Part shown: piece by piece, positions 17,042 to 24,366 of the stretch
How the letters are laid out: each line of letters begins with the position of its first letter
Numbering within the stretch: the stretch's first letter is position 1
Source: Pseudomonas sp. 2FG
GTDB taxonomy: Bacteria; Pseudomonadota; Gammaproteobacteria; Pseudomonadales; Pseudomonadaceae
Reading direction: 5' to 3'
Assembly: GCF_005502935.1 (NCBI RefSeq)
Contig: NZ_SCMP01000025.1
Span: 1 to 40,142 of the forward strand
Length of the DNA stretch: 40,142 nucleotides
Notes under the pieces: generated by a model
The model's input: the letters and a program-made list of their open reading frames with translations, nothing else
Told to the model about the DNA's origin: nothing
Databases searched by the model: none
Position numbers and translations under genes: made by a program

Positions 17042-18400
17042 ATGAAACGCTTAATGCAAAGTACCAGCCTGAGTCTGTCACTGCTGGCAGGTACGGCACT
17101 GGCTGCGGTCACCCCGGAGCAAGCCGCTCAGCTCGGCAAAACCCTGACCCCACTTGGCGCAGAGCAAGCGGGCAATGCCGACGGCAGCATTCCGGCCTGG
17201 ACCGGCGGCCTCGGCAAGACCAGCGGCAAGCAGAGCCCCGAGGGCTTTCTCGACGACCCCTTCGCCAGTGAGCAGCCGCTATTCACCATTGAGGCGAAGA
17301 ACGCCGAACAATATAAGGACAAACTGAGCCCCGGCCAGTTGGCCATGCTCAAGCGTTATCCCGACTCGTACCGGATGCCGGTCTACCCCAGCCACCGCAG
17401 CGTCGCGCTGCCGGATTCCGTCTACGCCGCAGTGCGGTCCAATGCGCTGAACACCCAGCTGGTGGAAGGCGGCAGCGGCCTGACCAACTTCCAGACCGCC
17501 TACCCGTTCCCCATCCCGCAGAACGGCCAGGAAGCAGTCTGGAACCACCTTACCCGTTACCGGGGCGGCAGCATGAGACGCGTTAGCGTACAGGCTACCC
17601 CAGAGCAAAGCGGCGCCTTCACTCCGGTGAAATTCGAGATGGAGTTCGTCTACCGCGATCAGCTGAAGGACTTCGATCCGGCCAAGCCGGGCAATGTCCT
17701 GTTCTACTACAAGGAGGAGGTCAAATCCCCCGCGCGCCTGGCCGGCAGCGTATTGCTGGTACACGAGACCCTGAATCAGGTTCGCGAGCCACGCCTGGCC
17801 TGGCTCTACAACGCGGGCCAACGCCGGGTAAGACGTGCCCCACAGGTCGCCTACGACGGCCCCTATCCGGCCTCTGAGGGCCAGCGCGTGGGCGACAACT
17901 TCGATATGTATAACGGCGCGCAGGACCGCTACGACTGGAAGCTGGTCGGCAAGCGTGAGCTGTACATCCCCTACAACAGCTTCAGGTTGGACTCTCCCAA
18001 GCTGAAATACGATGACATCGTCCAGGCAGGGCACCTCAACCCGGAGTTCACCCGCTACGAGCTACACCGGGTCTGGGAAGTGGAGGCCAACTTGAAGCCA
18101 GGCGAGCGGCATGTCTATGCCAAGCGGGTGTTCTTCATTGATGAGGACTCCTGGCAAATCGTCCTGGCCGACCACTACGACGCGCGTGGCACGCTTTGGA
18201 GGGTTGGCGAAGGCCATCTACAGCCCTATTACAACGCCCAGGTGCCCTGGCTGGCGGTGGAAACCCTGCATGACCTGCTGAATGGTCGCTACATCGTTTC
18301 AGGCATGAAGAACGAGGAAAGTCAGGGTGTCGAGTTCGGCGTCAAAGCCCTTGCCGCCGACTACACCCCGGCTGCCTTGCGCAACTCCGGGGTCCGTTAA
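17042..18400 (+). CDS. DUF1329 family exported protein
   Basis: 452 residues with an N-terminal signal peptide (SLSLSLLAGTALAA, cut near residue 21). The mature part starts VTPEQAAQLGKTLTPLGAE and includes DGSIPAWTGGL, typical of DUF1329, a fold related to periplasmic lipoprotein-carrier proteins. AGGAGA precedes the ATG. It is the last gene of the rightward set and is followed within 40 bp by a strong terminator. It is presumed to be the periplasmic partner of the DUF1302 barrel in handling the hydrophobic substrate. This role is inferred from the usual pairing, not shown. Confidence 0.88.
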   Translation: MKRLMQSTSLSLSLLAGTALAAVTPEQAAQLGKTLTPLGAEQAGNADGSIPAWTGGLGKTSGKQSPEGFLDDPFASEQPLFTIEAKNAEQYKDKLSPGQLAMLKRYPDSYRMPVYPSHRSVALPDSVYAAVRSNALNTQLVEGGSGLTNFQTAYPFPIPQNGQEAVWNHLTRYRGGSMRRVSVQATPEQSGAFTPVKFEMEFVYRDQLKDFDPAKPGNVLFYYKEEVKSPARLAGSVLLVHETLNQVREPRLAWLYNAGQRRVRRAPQVAYDGPYPASEGQRVGDNFDMYNGAQDRYDWKLVGKRELYIPYNSFRLDSPKLKYDDIVQAGHLNPEFTRYELHRVWEVEANLKPGERHVYAKRVFFIDEDSWQIVLADHYDARGTLWRVGEGHLQPYYNAQVPWLAVETLHDLLNGRYIVSGMKNEESQGVEFGVKALAADYTPAALRNSGVR

Positions 18401-18439
18401 ATAACGCTACTTAGTTAAAGGCCACAAGCCCGAGACCTC

Positions 18440-18468
18440 GGCCGCCACTACGATGGCGGCCTTTTTTT
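18440..18468 (+). terminator. Intrinsic terminator of the rightward catabolic operon
   Basis: A perfect 8-bp stem GGCCGCCA/TGGCGGCC with a 6-base loop is followed directly by seven T residues. Confidence 0.92.
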
Positions 18469-18599
18469 ATCCAGCGTATTGTCCCAGGGTAGCGCTTGGG
18501 TGGTACGCGCTCTTTCAGGATGCTTCGGGCGAGCACAGACTACTGGCAACGCGCCATTAAACGACAATAATCAAATACCCCTGAAAGTGGAGTTTGCCA

Positions 18600-18782
18600 G
18601 TGAGCCCGTTTACGCTCAAAAACCCACTCGACAGTCAGGCCGAGTTTGCCTGGCTTCTCAGCACTTCACAAAGTGTTGCACCCTTGGTGCGTCGCGAACT
18701 GTTGGCCACCATCCACGAGTCGCTCCCCATCGCCCTGCTGGCTTCAACCTCCACCTACGGCATCGCACTGTGCGCTCAATAA
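18600..18782 (+). CDS. Small hypothetical protein, 60 residues
   Basis: A GTG-initiated frame with GGAG 7 bases upstream encodes a short protein beginning MSPFTLKNPLDSQAEF and containing VRRELLATIHESLPIALLA. I recognise no family. It lies between the operon terminator and the tRNA in an 880-bp stretch without a confident gene. It could be a remnant, since the next frame opens as this one closes. Confidence 0.3.
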   Translation: MSPFTLKNPLDSQAEFAWLLSTSQSVAPLVRRELLATIHESLPIALLASTSTYGIALCAQ

Positions 18783-18798
18783 GGTTTCGGACTTTGAC

Positions 18799-19041
18799 TT
18801 GGCTGCAAAAGAGCTCGCCGCAGAAGCGACCAAGCTTTTGAGGGTGAAGTGTGAGGCGGAGCTCAGAGCCACCGACAAGCCATTCACAGAGGAGGAACAG
18901 GCTGTGCTGGACGAGCTCCACTCGGAGGAACTCTCGGAGATCAAGGGACGCCTAACTCGCGCTACGTCACTTGCTGCATTCAGCTCAAGACCATATATCT
19001 ACAGCCCCAGCAGAGCTGGCACTGGAATCCAAGACCAGTAA
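18799..19041 (+). CDS. Possible small acidic helical protein or gene remnant
   Basis: From a TTG at 18799 the frame reads LAAKELAAEATKLLRVK … FTEEEQAVLDELHSEELSEI, a charged, helix-prone and coding-like sequence. No ribosome site decides the start, and the frame is open further upstream in phase with the 3' part of the previous ORF's region. Third positions are less GC-rich than in neighbouring genes, which suggests foreign or decaying DNA. The following 19042-19240 shows no gene. Confidence 0.3.
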   Translation: MAAKELAAEATKLLRVKCEAELRATDKPFTEEEQAVLDELHSEELSEIKGRLTRATSLAAFSSRPYIYSPSRAGTGIQDQ

Positions 19042-19240
19042 GAGACACCTAGAACCACCCCAACCCGCACTATCAATGCCCAAGCCGGAAGCGCTGGCAA
19101 TCAGTTAGAGGCTAGGCTACAAAACCGGGTATGGAGAATTTCGTAATTGCACCCTTACCAACCACAGCAAGAGCTACAGCGGCGACTTACCATCTAACGT
19201 TAAGCGCTTGATCGCGCGCATAAAATCCCAGAAGTTAAGC

Positions 19241-19269
19241 TTGACAGCCAAGCCTTAGCCGAGAATAAT
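19241..19269 (+). promoter_or_regulatory. Promoter of the tRNA-Met gene
   Basis: A consensus -35 TTGACA (19241-19246), a 17-base spacer and AATAAT (19264-19269) stand 11 bases before the tRNA. Confidence 0.8.
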
Positions 19270-19280
19270 GCGCGCCACTT

Positions 19281-19357
19281 GGCTACGTAGCTCAGCTGGT
19301 TAGAGCATAGCATTCATAATGCTGGGGTCCGGGGTTCAAGTCCCTGCGTAGCCACCA
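19281..19357 (+). tRNA. tRNA-Met (CAT), elongator type
   Basis: 77 nt with encoded CCA. The acceptor stem GGCTACG/CGTAGCC is perfect. The anticodon loop TTCATAA carries CAT in a 5-bp stem, and the T-loop is TTCAAGT. The first bases match the elongator methionine tRNA of enterobacteria (GGCTACGTAGCTCAG) rather than the initiator. Confidence 0.96.
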
Positions 19358-19362
19358 AACAT

Positions 19363-19394
19363 AAAAAAGGCTTGCCGAAAGGCAGGCCTTTTTT
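19363..19394 (+). terminator. Intrinsic terminator after tRNA-Met
   Basis: AAAAAAGGCTTGCC and GGCAGGCCTTTTTT form a 14-bp stem with one G·T pair and a GAAA tetraloop, ending in a T-run. The A/T symmetry means it could also work leftward. Confidence 0.93.
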
Positions 19395-19625
19395 ATTGCC
19401 TGCAGTGAGTACACCGTGGCTACAGCGCGCCCACACTTAGCCCCTCTTAGCCAGGCCGGCACTGAGAGCTCTCTAGACGGCTGCGCATCATCGAGATTCA
19501 GACGCGCCCAGCCGAGGTAGCTGCGCCGAACCAAAGCGCAACGTGGGCAGTCCAAACCTGGCATCACAATCACCAACAAGGTGACTGAGCGTTGGTATTC
19601 CGAAGACCAAATCAGGGTAGTGAAG

Positions 19626-19979
19626 ATGGATAAGCGAACACGGCTCGAAAGCTTTAGTGCGCGGGAAGATGACCTGAGAGAGCCGGATGAGCTGTATGGC
19701 ATCGGCCAGGCCAGCAGGCATCAGCCACGCCAACGCAATCTTGCGCTGCAAGTCGCCTTGGGTATCTGGCTCGGCGGCACGGCCTTGATGATCACCTGGT
19801 TCATCTTGAGCCTGCTCTTTGCCAACCTGGCTACGAATGTGCTGAACGGCAGCTTCACACCCAAATTTGGTAGTCTCAGCCCGGCAAGCTTCCAGCCTGA
19901 GCGCGCTGCCCGCCCGCAGTCAGCGCAACTCATCGAAATGCGCCTGGGCACCTCAACCGGTGTGACAGACGTGGTATGA
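19626..19979 (+). CDS. Small single-pass membrane protein of unknown function
   Basis: 117 residues. A charged N-terminal region of about 40 residues precedes one hydrophobic helix (ALQVALGIWLGGTALMI and on to about residue 66), then a short proline/arginine-containing tail. The ATG at 19626 has a GGG-containing purine stretch before it. A GTG at 19581 in the same frame would add 15 residues. I recognise no family. It stands alone between the tRNA and the convergent carbonic anhydrase gene. Confidence 0.6.
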   Translation: MDKRTRLESFSAREDDLREPDELYGIGQASRHQPRQRNLALQVALGIWLGGTALMITWFILSLLFANLATNVLNGSFTPKFGSLSPASFQPERAARPQSAQLIEMRLGTSTGVTDVV

Positions 19980-20061
19980 AAGAACCCGCCTAAGCCGGAC
20001 CAGAAAAACCTGACAGCTCTGGATCAGCGGGTTTAACTGCCGGCGCAGCAGGCGATCACAC

Positions 20062-20081
20062 AGAGAGTGCGCGTACTCTCT
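20062..20081. repeat. Inverted repeat between convergent genes
   Basis: AGAGAGT and ACTCTCT form a perfect 7-bp stem with a 6-base loop in the 122-bp gap between convergent genes. A longer-range pair, AACCCGC near 19984 and GCGGGTT near 20028, encloses the start of the same gap. No T-run follows, so terminator function is only possible. Confidence 0.35.
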
Positions 20082-20101
20082 CAGCTCAGCAACCGTAAGC
20101 C

Positions 20102-20746
20102 TTAACTCTGACCAAGCGGACGCAGGCGATATTGCGGCGGCAGTTGTTCCATGCCACTGACGGTAACGTTGAGGTTCTTCCAGCGGCCATCCTTGATGCC
20201 GTAGATACAGCCATGCACCGAGAGCGCCTGACCCCGATGCCAGGCGTTCTGCACTATGGTGGTATGGCTGACGTTGGCGACCTGCTGGATCACGTTCAGC
20301 TCGCACAGCCGGTCGACCTGCTCCTCTTCCGTGGGGAATTGTGCCAGGTGCTCGCGGTGTTCGTAGTAGAGGTCACGGATAGTGCGGATCCAGCCATCGA
20401 TCAACCCCAGCTGCACGTCGCGCATCGAGGCGCGTACGCCTCCGCAGCCGTAGTGGCCGGTGACCAGGATGTGTTTGACCTTGAGCACGTCGACCGCGTA
20501 CTGGATCACCGACATGCAGTTGAGGTCGGTATGCAGCACCACGTTGGCGACGTTACGGTGGACGAACAGATCGCCCGGCAACATGCCGACTATCTCGTTG
20601 GCCGGCACCCGGGCATCCGAGCAGCCGATCCACAGGTATTCCGGGGCCTGTTGCTTGGCCAGCTTCTCGAAGAACTCCGGGTCCTCCTGCTTGATCGCCT
20701 CGGCCCAGCGCTCATTGTTGTCGAAGAGGTGCTGTAGATCACTCAT
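20102..20746 (-). CDS. can: Beta-class carbonic anhydrase
   Basis: 214 residues. The zinc ligands Cys42, His98 and Cys101 and the Asp44-Arg46 dyad are visible in CSDAR and TGHYGCGG. Length and sequence match the Can/CynT group (E. coli Can is 220). It interconverts CO2 and bicarbonate in the cytoplasm, supplying bicarbonate for carboxylations. I chose the ATG at 20746 because the family starts MSDL and GGGAG lies upstream; the open frame before it is non-homologous. The gene stands alone, 150 bp downstream of the nucleotidase. Confidence 0.93.
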   Translation of the reverse strand: MSDLQHLFDNNERWAEAIKQEDPEFFEKLAKQQAPEYLWIGCSDARVPANEIVGMLPGDLFVHRNVANVVLHTDLNCMSVIQYAVDVLKVKHILVTGHYGCGGVRASMRDVQLGLIDGWIRTIRDLYYEHREHLAQFPTEEEQVDRLCELNVIQQVANVSHTTIVQNAWHRGQALSVHGCIYGIKDGRWKNLNVTVSGMEQLPPQYRLRPLGQS

Positions 20747-20896
20747 GCCAGATGCTCCCAGAAAACCGGATGCGCACCATACGGAACGCGTGTGGGTTTT
20801 GACAAGCCACGTATGCCCAAGGTCACAGTGCAGTATTCCTCTGCTTTGCAACCGATTATGTCGATGCCGGACACCCGCCCCTTTAGCCGACAACAC

Positions 20897-22816
20897 TCAT
20901 TGCCGCCGCAGCGGCCGGCTCAGCAACCAGAGGATCAGCAGTACGCCCAGCAACAGCACAGCGCTGGCGCCCCATTGCAGCGCACCGGCGTTGCGATACA
21001 GATCCCCCGGCAGCAGGCTGGGCGCGCGCAGCATGCGTTGCTCGGCTGCGGCGCCGCTAGTCGGGATATCGGCCAGACCGTCGCCATCGAGGTCCGGCAG
21101 GCTGCGGATGTGGTCGAGCAGGCCCTGCCACTCCTTGTATTCCTGCACGCCTGGGGTCTGCGGATCTGCGTCGATGACCGCCGCCTTGATCTCGGCCAGG
21201 GGCTTGCCCTGGGCGTCCTTGGGTACGACTTCAAGCAGGCCCTTGGTGAGATCGGCCATCAGCCAGGTGAAGCTGCCGACATAACTGCTGGTGCCGATGC
21301 TGTAGAGGCGCGGATCATGCAGATCCAGCTCGCGGTAGCCCTGCACGGCATCGCCCAGTTCGATCCGGCTGACCCGGTCGAACGGAACGCGATACGGGTT
21401 GTAGCTGAATTTCAGCCCGGAAACGCGTGGGTAGTAGCTATCGCTGTCGCGCAGTTGGTAGGCCAGCAGCAACACTTCGAGAATACTTTTGAGCTCTTGC
21501 CCGCTGACGTACACCTTGACCAGCGGGTAACCCGGCGCGTCGTCGTACTGGCCGATGCCAATTGGGGCAATGCGGAACAGGTCGGAAACCGCCTGCACGC
21601 CGTTACGGCCCTTGATCAGGTCATCGCGAATGGTGCCGTTACCGGTGAACGCCACGTCACTGCCGGTGGCATGCCGTAGGGAATCGGTGACCAGGTTGGC
21701 GAGAATCGGGTCGTCATGGTCACGGCTCAGGGTCTTATCGACTGTGGCCAACGGCTGATCGAAGCGATAGCCCTTGGGCGCCAACATCTGCTCGTCGACC
21801 ACCCGTTTGAAACCTTCGACCCGAGTGCTGATCACCTCATCACCCAGGGTTTGATCGTCGAGCGGATGCAGGCTGTAGTCGAGCACCCGGGTTTTGCCGC
21901 TGTCATCCAGGCGCATATGCAACTCGCCGAGGTACTGGATCTCCGACCCCGCCTGCATCACCGGCGTATGTCCATTCACCAGGATCGGCTGCGCCAGCGC
22001 GACGTGCGAATGGCCGCCGACGACGATGTCGATGCCCGGCACCTGCTCGACCAGCTCGACCTCTTCGCCGCGCCAACTGCCATCGGCCTGCTGGCTGACG
22101 CCCATGTGCGACAGGAGGATCACCACATCGACCGCCTCCTCCTCGCGGAGTTTCTTCACCATCGCCTTGGCGGTTTCGATCGGGTCGGCAAAGCTCACCG
22201 GCGTCATCATCGGCGCCACGGCCATGGCGTTGTAACCGAGCAGACCGAACAGGCCGAAACGAATGCCGCCCTTCTCGATCACCTTGTACGGCAGAATGCG
22301 CCCGGCGTCGTAATGCGCCTTGAGGCTGTCATCGTCTTGGCGCGTCGGATCGAACTGGAGGTTGCTGGAGAGCAACGGCACCAGCGCCGCGCCTTCGGCC
22401 TGCTGTGCGGCACTGAGCATGGCGGCGAGACCCGCAGGGCGGAAATCGAACTCGTGGTTGCCCAGGGTGGCGGCGTCATAGCCCAGCTCGCTCAGCAAGC
22501 GCAACTCACCGCCGACCTCACGGCTGACGGTATGAAACAGCGTGCCCATGCTGAAGTCGCCAGCATCGAGCAACAGCAAGGGTTGCTCACCGGCCGCCGC
22601 CCGCCGCGCCTTGACCAAGGTCGACAAGCGCGCGATGCCGCCGACGGTGCCGTCGTCATTGCCGGTCGCCGGGGTGTATTCGTTGTTCGGGCCGAACCCG
22701 AGCAAGCGCGATTGCCAGTCGTTGGTGTGCAGCAGGGTAAAGCTGCGTTCGGCCGCCGGGGCCAGCATGGCCGCCAGCAGGCAGGCGGCCGCGAGCAAGG
22801 GGCGAAGCAGTCGCAT
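20897..22816 (-). CDS. Exported bifunctional metallophosphatase/5'-nucleotidase
   Basis: 639 residues. A signal peptide (LLAAACLLAAMLAPAAE) leads into a calcineurin-like metallophosphatase domain with LLHTNDWQSRL, LLDAGDFSMGTLF, TLGNHEFDF, LLSHMGV and GGHSHVAL. The C-terminal 5'-nucleotidase domain follows (VAFTGNGTIRDDL, SGLKFSYNPYR). The last 30 residues form a hydrophobic helix ending in arginines (VLLLGVLLILWLLSRPLRRQ), so it is probably held in the inner membrane facing the periplasm. Two adjacent ATGs are possible (22819 and 22816). AGGA is 7 bases before the second. It hydrolyses extracellular nucleotides to scavenge nucleosides and phosphate. The 286 bp upstream (22817-23102) show no gene. 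Confidence 0.9.
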   Translation of the reverse strand: MRLLRPLLAAACLLAAMLAPAAERSFTLLHTNDWQSRLLGFGPNNEYTPATGNDDGTVGGIARLSTLVKARRAAAGEQPLLLLDAGDFSMGTLFHTVSREVGGELRLLSELGYDAATLGNHEFDFRPAGLAAMLSAAQQAEGAALVPLLSSNLQFDPTRQDDDSLKAHYDAGRILPYKVIEKGGIRFGLFGLLGYNAMAVAPMMTPVSFADPIETAKAMVKKLREEEAVDVVILLSHMGVSQQADGSWRGEEVELVEQVPGIDIVVGGHSHVALAQPILVNGHTPVMQAGSEIQYLGELHMRLDDSGKTRVLDYSLHPLDDQTLGDEVISTRVEGFKRVVDEQMLAPKGYRFDQPLATVDKTLSRDHDDPILANLVTDSLRHATGSDVAFTGNGTIRDDLIKGRNGVQAVSDLFRIAPIGIGQYDDAPGYPLVKVYVSGQELKSILEVLLLAYQLRDSDSYYPRVSGLKFSYNPYRVPFDRVSRIELGDAVQGYRELDLHDPRLYSIGTSSYVGSFTWLMADLTKGLLEVVPKDAQGKPLAEIKAAVIDADPQTPGVQEYKEWQGLLDHIRSLPDLDGDGLADIPTSGAAAEQRMLRAPSLLPGDLYRNAGALQWGASAVLLLGVLLILWLLSRPLRRQ

Positions 22817-23102
22817 CATGGTGTCCTTGGTCAAGCACTGGGAGAGGCGCCGCCGCTCTGGGCAGCGGGAATCCGGCCCAGTATGGTCGAGGCTCGCGCG
22901 GCGGACAGCGACCGATGGCGTCGACCGCTGTAGCCAATCGGGTCAGTTGGGCAGCACTTGTGCTCGCGCAGGCTCGGCCGTCGCTACTGCGCCGTCGAAA
23001 TAGCCCTCCCAGCGGGTCGCCCTCTCGCTGCCGGCAAAATACAACCGACCGAGCGGTTACCGCTCCGATGGAGAGACCGAGGCCTGGCGTGCGAGGAGCC
23101 CT

Positions 23103-23555
23103 TCAGTCGAACAGGGTGCAGGCCATCACCAGCGCATCCTCGCGCCCACCCGCAGCGGGGTAGTAGTCGCGACGACGGCCGATTTCGTTGAAGCCGTAGC
23201 GCTCATACAGGCGGTAGGCGGCCTGATTACTGGCGCGCACTTCGAGGAAGCACTCGCCCGCTTTCAGCTCGCAGGCGCGCTGCATCAAGCGCTCCAGCAG
23301 CAGCAGGCCAAAGCCGCGGCCCTGGCTTTGCGGGGCGACGGTGATGTTCAGCAGGTGCGCCTCATCGATGATCACATTGATCACGCCGTGGCCGACTTGC
23401 TGCTCGCCTTCGAACATCAGCCAGCAGTCATAGGACTTCAGGCCATCCTCGAAGATGCCCCGAGTCCAAGGGTGGCTGAAGGCGGCGCACTCGATCTGCA
23501 GTACGGCGTCCAAATCCGCCTCGGTCATCGGGCGGAAGGTTACGGCATCACTCAT
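23103..23555 (-). CDS. rimI: Ribosomal protein bS18 N-alpha-acetyltransferase RimI
   Basis: 150 residues of a GNAT acetyltransferase. The acetyl-CoA loop is QSQGRGFGLLLLE, and NQAAYRLYERYGF is the usual closing motif with its tyrosine. The N-terminal segment ECAAFSHPWT is typical of RimI. It transfers an acetyl group to the N-terminus of ribosomal protein S18 and some other proteins. It overlaps the upstream gene by 8 bp. The order replicase psi gene then rimI is shared with E. coli holD-rimI, which supports the name. Confidence 0.93.
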   Translation of the reverse strand: MSDAVTFRPMTEADLDAVLQIECAAFSHPWTRGIFEDGLKSYDCWLMFEGEQQVGHGVINVIIDEAHLLNITVAPQSQGRGFGLLLLERLMQRACELKAGECFLEVRASNQAAYRLYERYGFNEIGRRRDYYPAAGGREDALVMACTLFD

Positions 23556-24366
23556 TCGTAGACTCTACTTGCGGCTGTTGCCAACGGCGCATCACTCGAC
23601 GCATGGCTTGCCACAGCTCGCCCTTGCGGATCGGCTCGTCCATCAACAGCTCCAGCCCCGGCAAGGCCCAGGCGCTGCCGAGGCCATCGATCTGCAGTTC
23701 GCGGTTATAGGCCTCGGCATCCGCCTCGCCGGCAAAGCGTACGGCCGGCAGGCCGACTAGCCAGAGGCAGGCGCAGGCGCTCTCTTCTTCCAGGCGCGCC
23801 GAGATAAAGCCCTGCACATACTCCATGGCGGCTTGCGGGCCCTGATCCAGGTTACCGCGCACCAGCAGCGGCCAGCGCACCGGCTCACCGATCAACTGCG
23901 GGCTGTCCGGCAGACCCGCGGCGCGCAGCAGGTCTTTGAGCAGCAGGTAGGCCGGATCACGGGAGGTAAAAGGTTCGCCAGTGGGCAATTCGACCAGCAG
24001 CACGCATTGCCCGGCACGCAGCAGTTGCAGGACAAAGCGCGGTGGCGGTTGAGGAGCGGGCTTGGCCGGCGTCGGCGCGGGCTCAGCCTCGACAGGCGCT
24101 TGCGGCTTGGCGCTGACCCGAGGTGCGGCGCTGGGTCGCGGTACCTCGACCTGCGGCCGCTCTAGCGGGCGCTCGACCGCCGCTGCCGGGGCAACCGCGG
24201 TCGCCACCGGCGCTACGGCCTCGACCTCCGGCACTTCAAGCGCCGGCTCAAGCGGGGCCAGCAGCTCCGGGCGTGACGCTGCGGCAAAAGGCAACGCCAT
24301 CCGCGGCAGCCAGTTGGCAACCTGCATGGCGCTCAGGTAAGCCCGCCGCCGCAGTTCCGGAATCAA
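23548..24366 (-). CDS. holD: Putative DNA polymerase III psi subunit, pseudomonad type
   Basis: 272 residues. A short N-terminal segment (MIPELRRRAYLSAMQVANWL) is followed by a long Pro/Ala/Glu-rich linker (about 30-110) and a compact C-terminal domain (LPTGEPFTSRDPAYLLLKDL … WQAMRRVMRRW). The proline-rich part often causes a TonB annotation, but no TonB C-terminal domain or membrane anchor is present. The position directly before rimI, and the match of layout and locus to P. aeruginosa PA4679, which I recall was shown biochemically to be psi, support HolD. Psi links the clamp loader via chi to SSB. Its ATG overlaps the leuA stop (ATGA). Confidence 0.75.
   Translation of the reverse strand: MIPELRRRAYLSAMQVANWLPRMALPFAAASRPELLAPLEPALEVPEVEAVAPVATAVAPAAAVERPLERPQVEVPRPSAAPRVSAKPQAPVEAEPAPTPAKPAPQPPPRFVLQLLRAGQCVLLVELPTGEPFTSRDPAYLLLKDLLRAAGLPDSPQLIGEPVRWPLLVRGNLDQGPQAAMEYVQGFISARLEEESACACLWLVGLPAVRFAGEADAEAYNRELQIDGLGSAWALPGLELLMDEPIRKGELWQAMRRVMRRWQQPQVESTNE

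Noticed and set aside
19281..19357. tRNA-Met as attachment site of an integrated island
   Set aside because: Islands normally insert at the 3' end of a tRNA gene, but here the accessory region lies on the 5' side. I see no repeat of the tRNA 3' end at the left and no integrase gene.
19292..19702. Open frame antisense to the tRNA and its flank, reading RRDLNPGPQHYE
   Set aside because: This is a well-known false protein produced by translating the strand opposite a tRNA gene.
20783..20800. Sequence ggaacgcgtgtggg upstream of the carbonic anhydrase gene as a third TetR operator
   Set aside because: It shares only part of the ACACGCGTGT core and is not palindromic.
23548..24366. TonB energy transducer annotation for the proline-rich protein
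   Set aside because: It has no N-terminal membrane anchor and no TonB C-terminal domain. Context beside rimI points to the replicase psi subunit.
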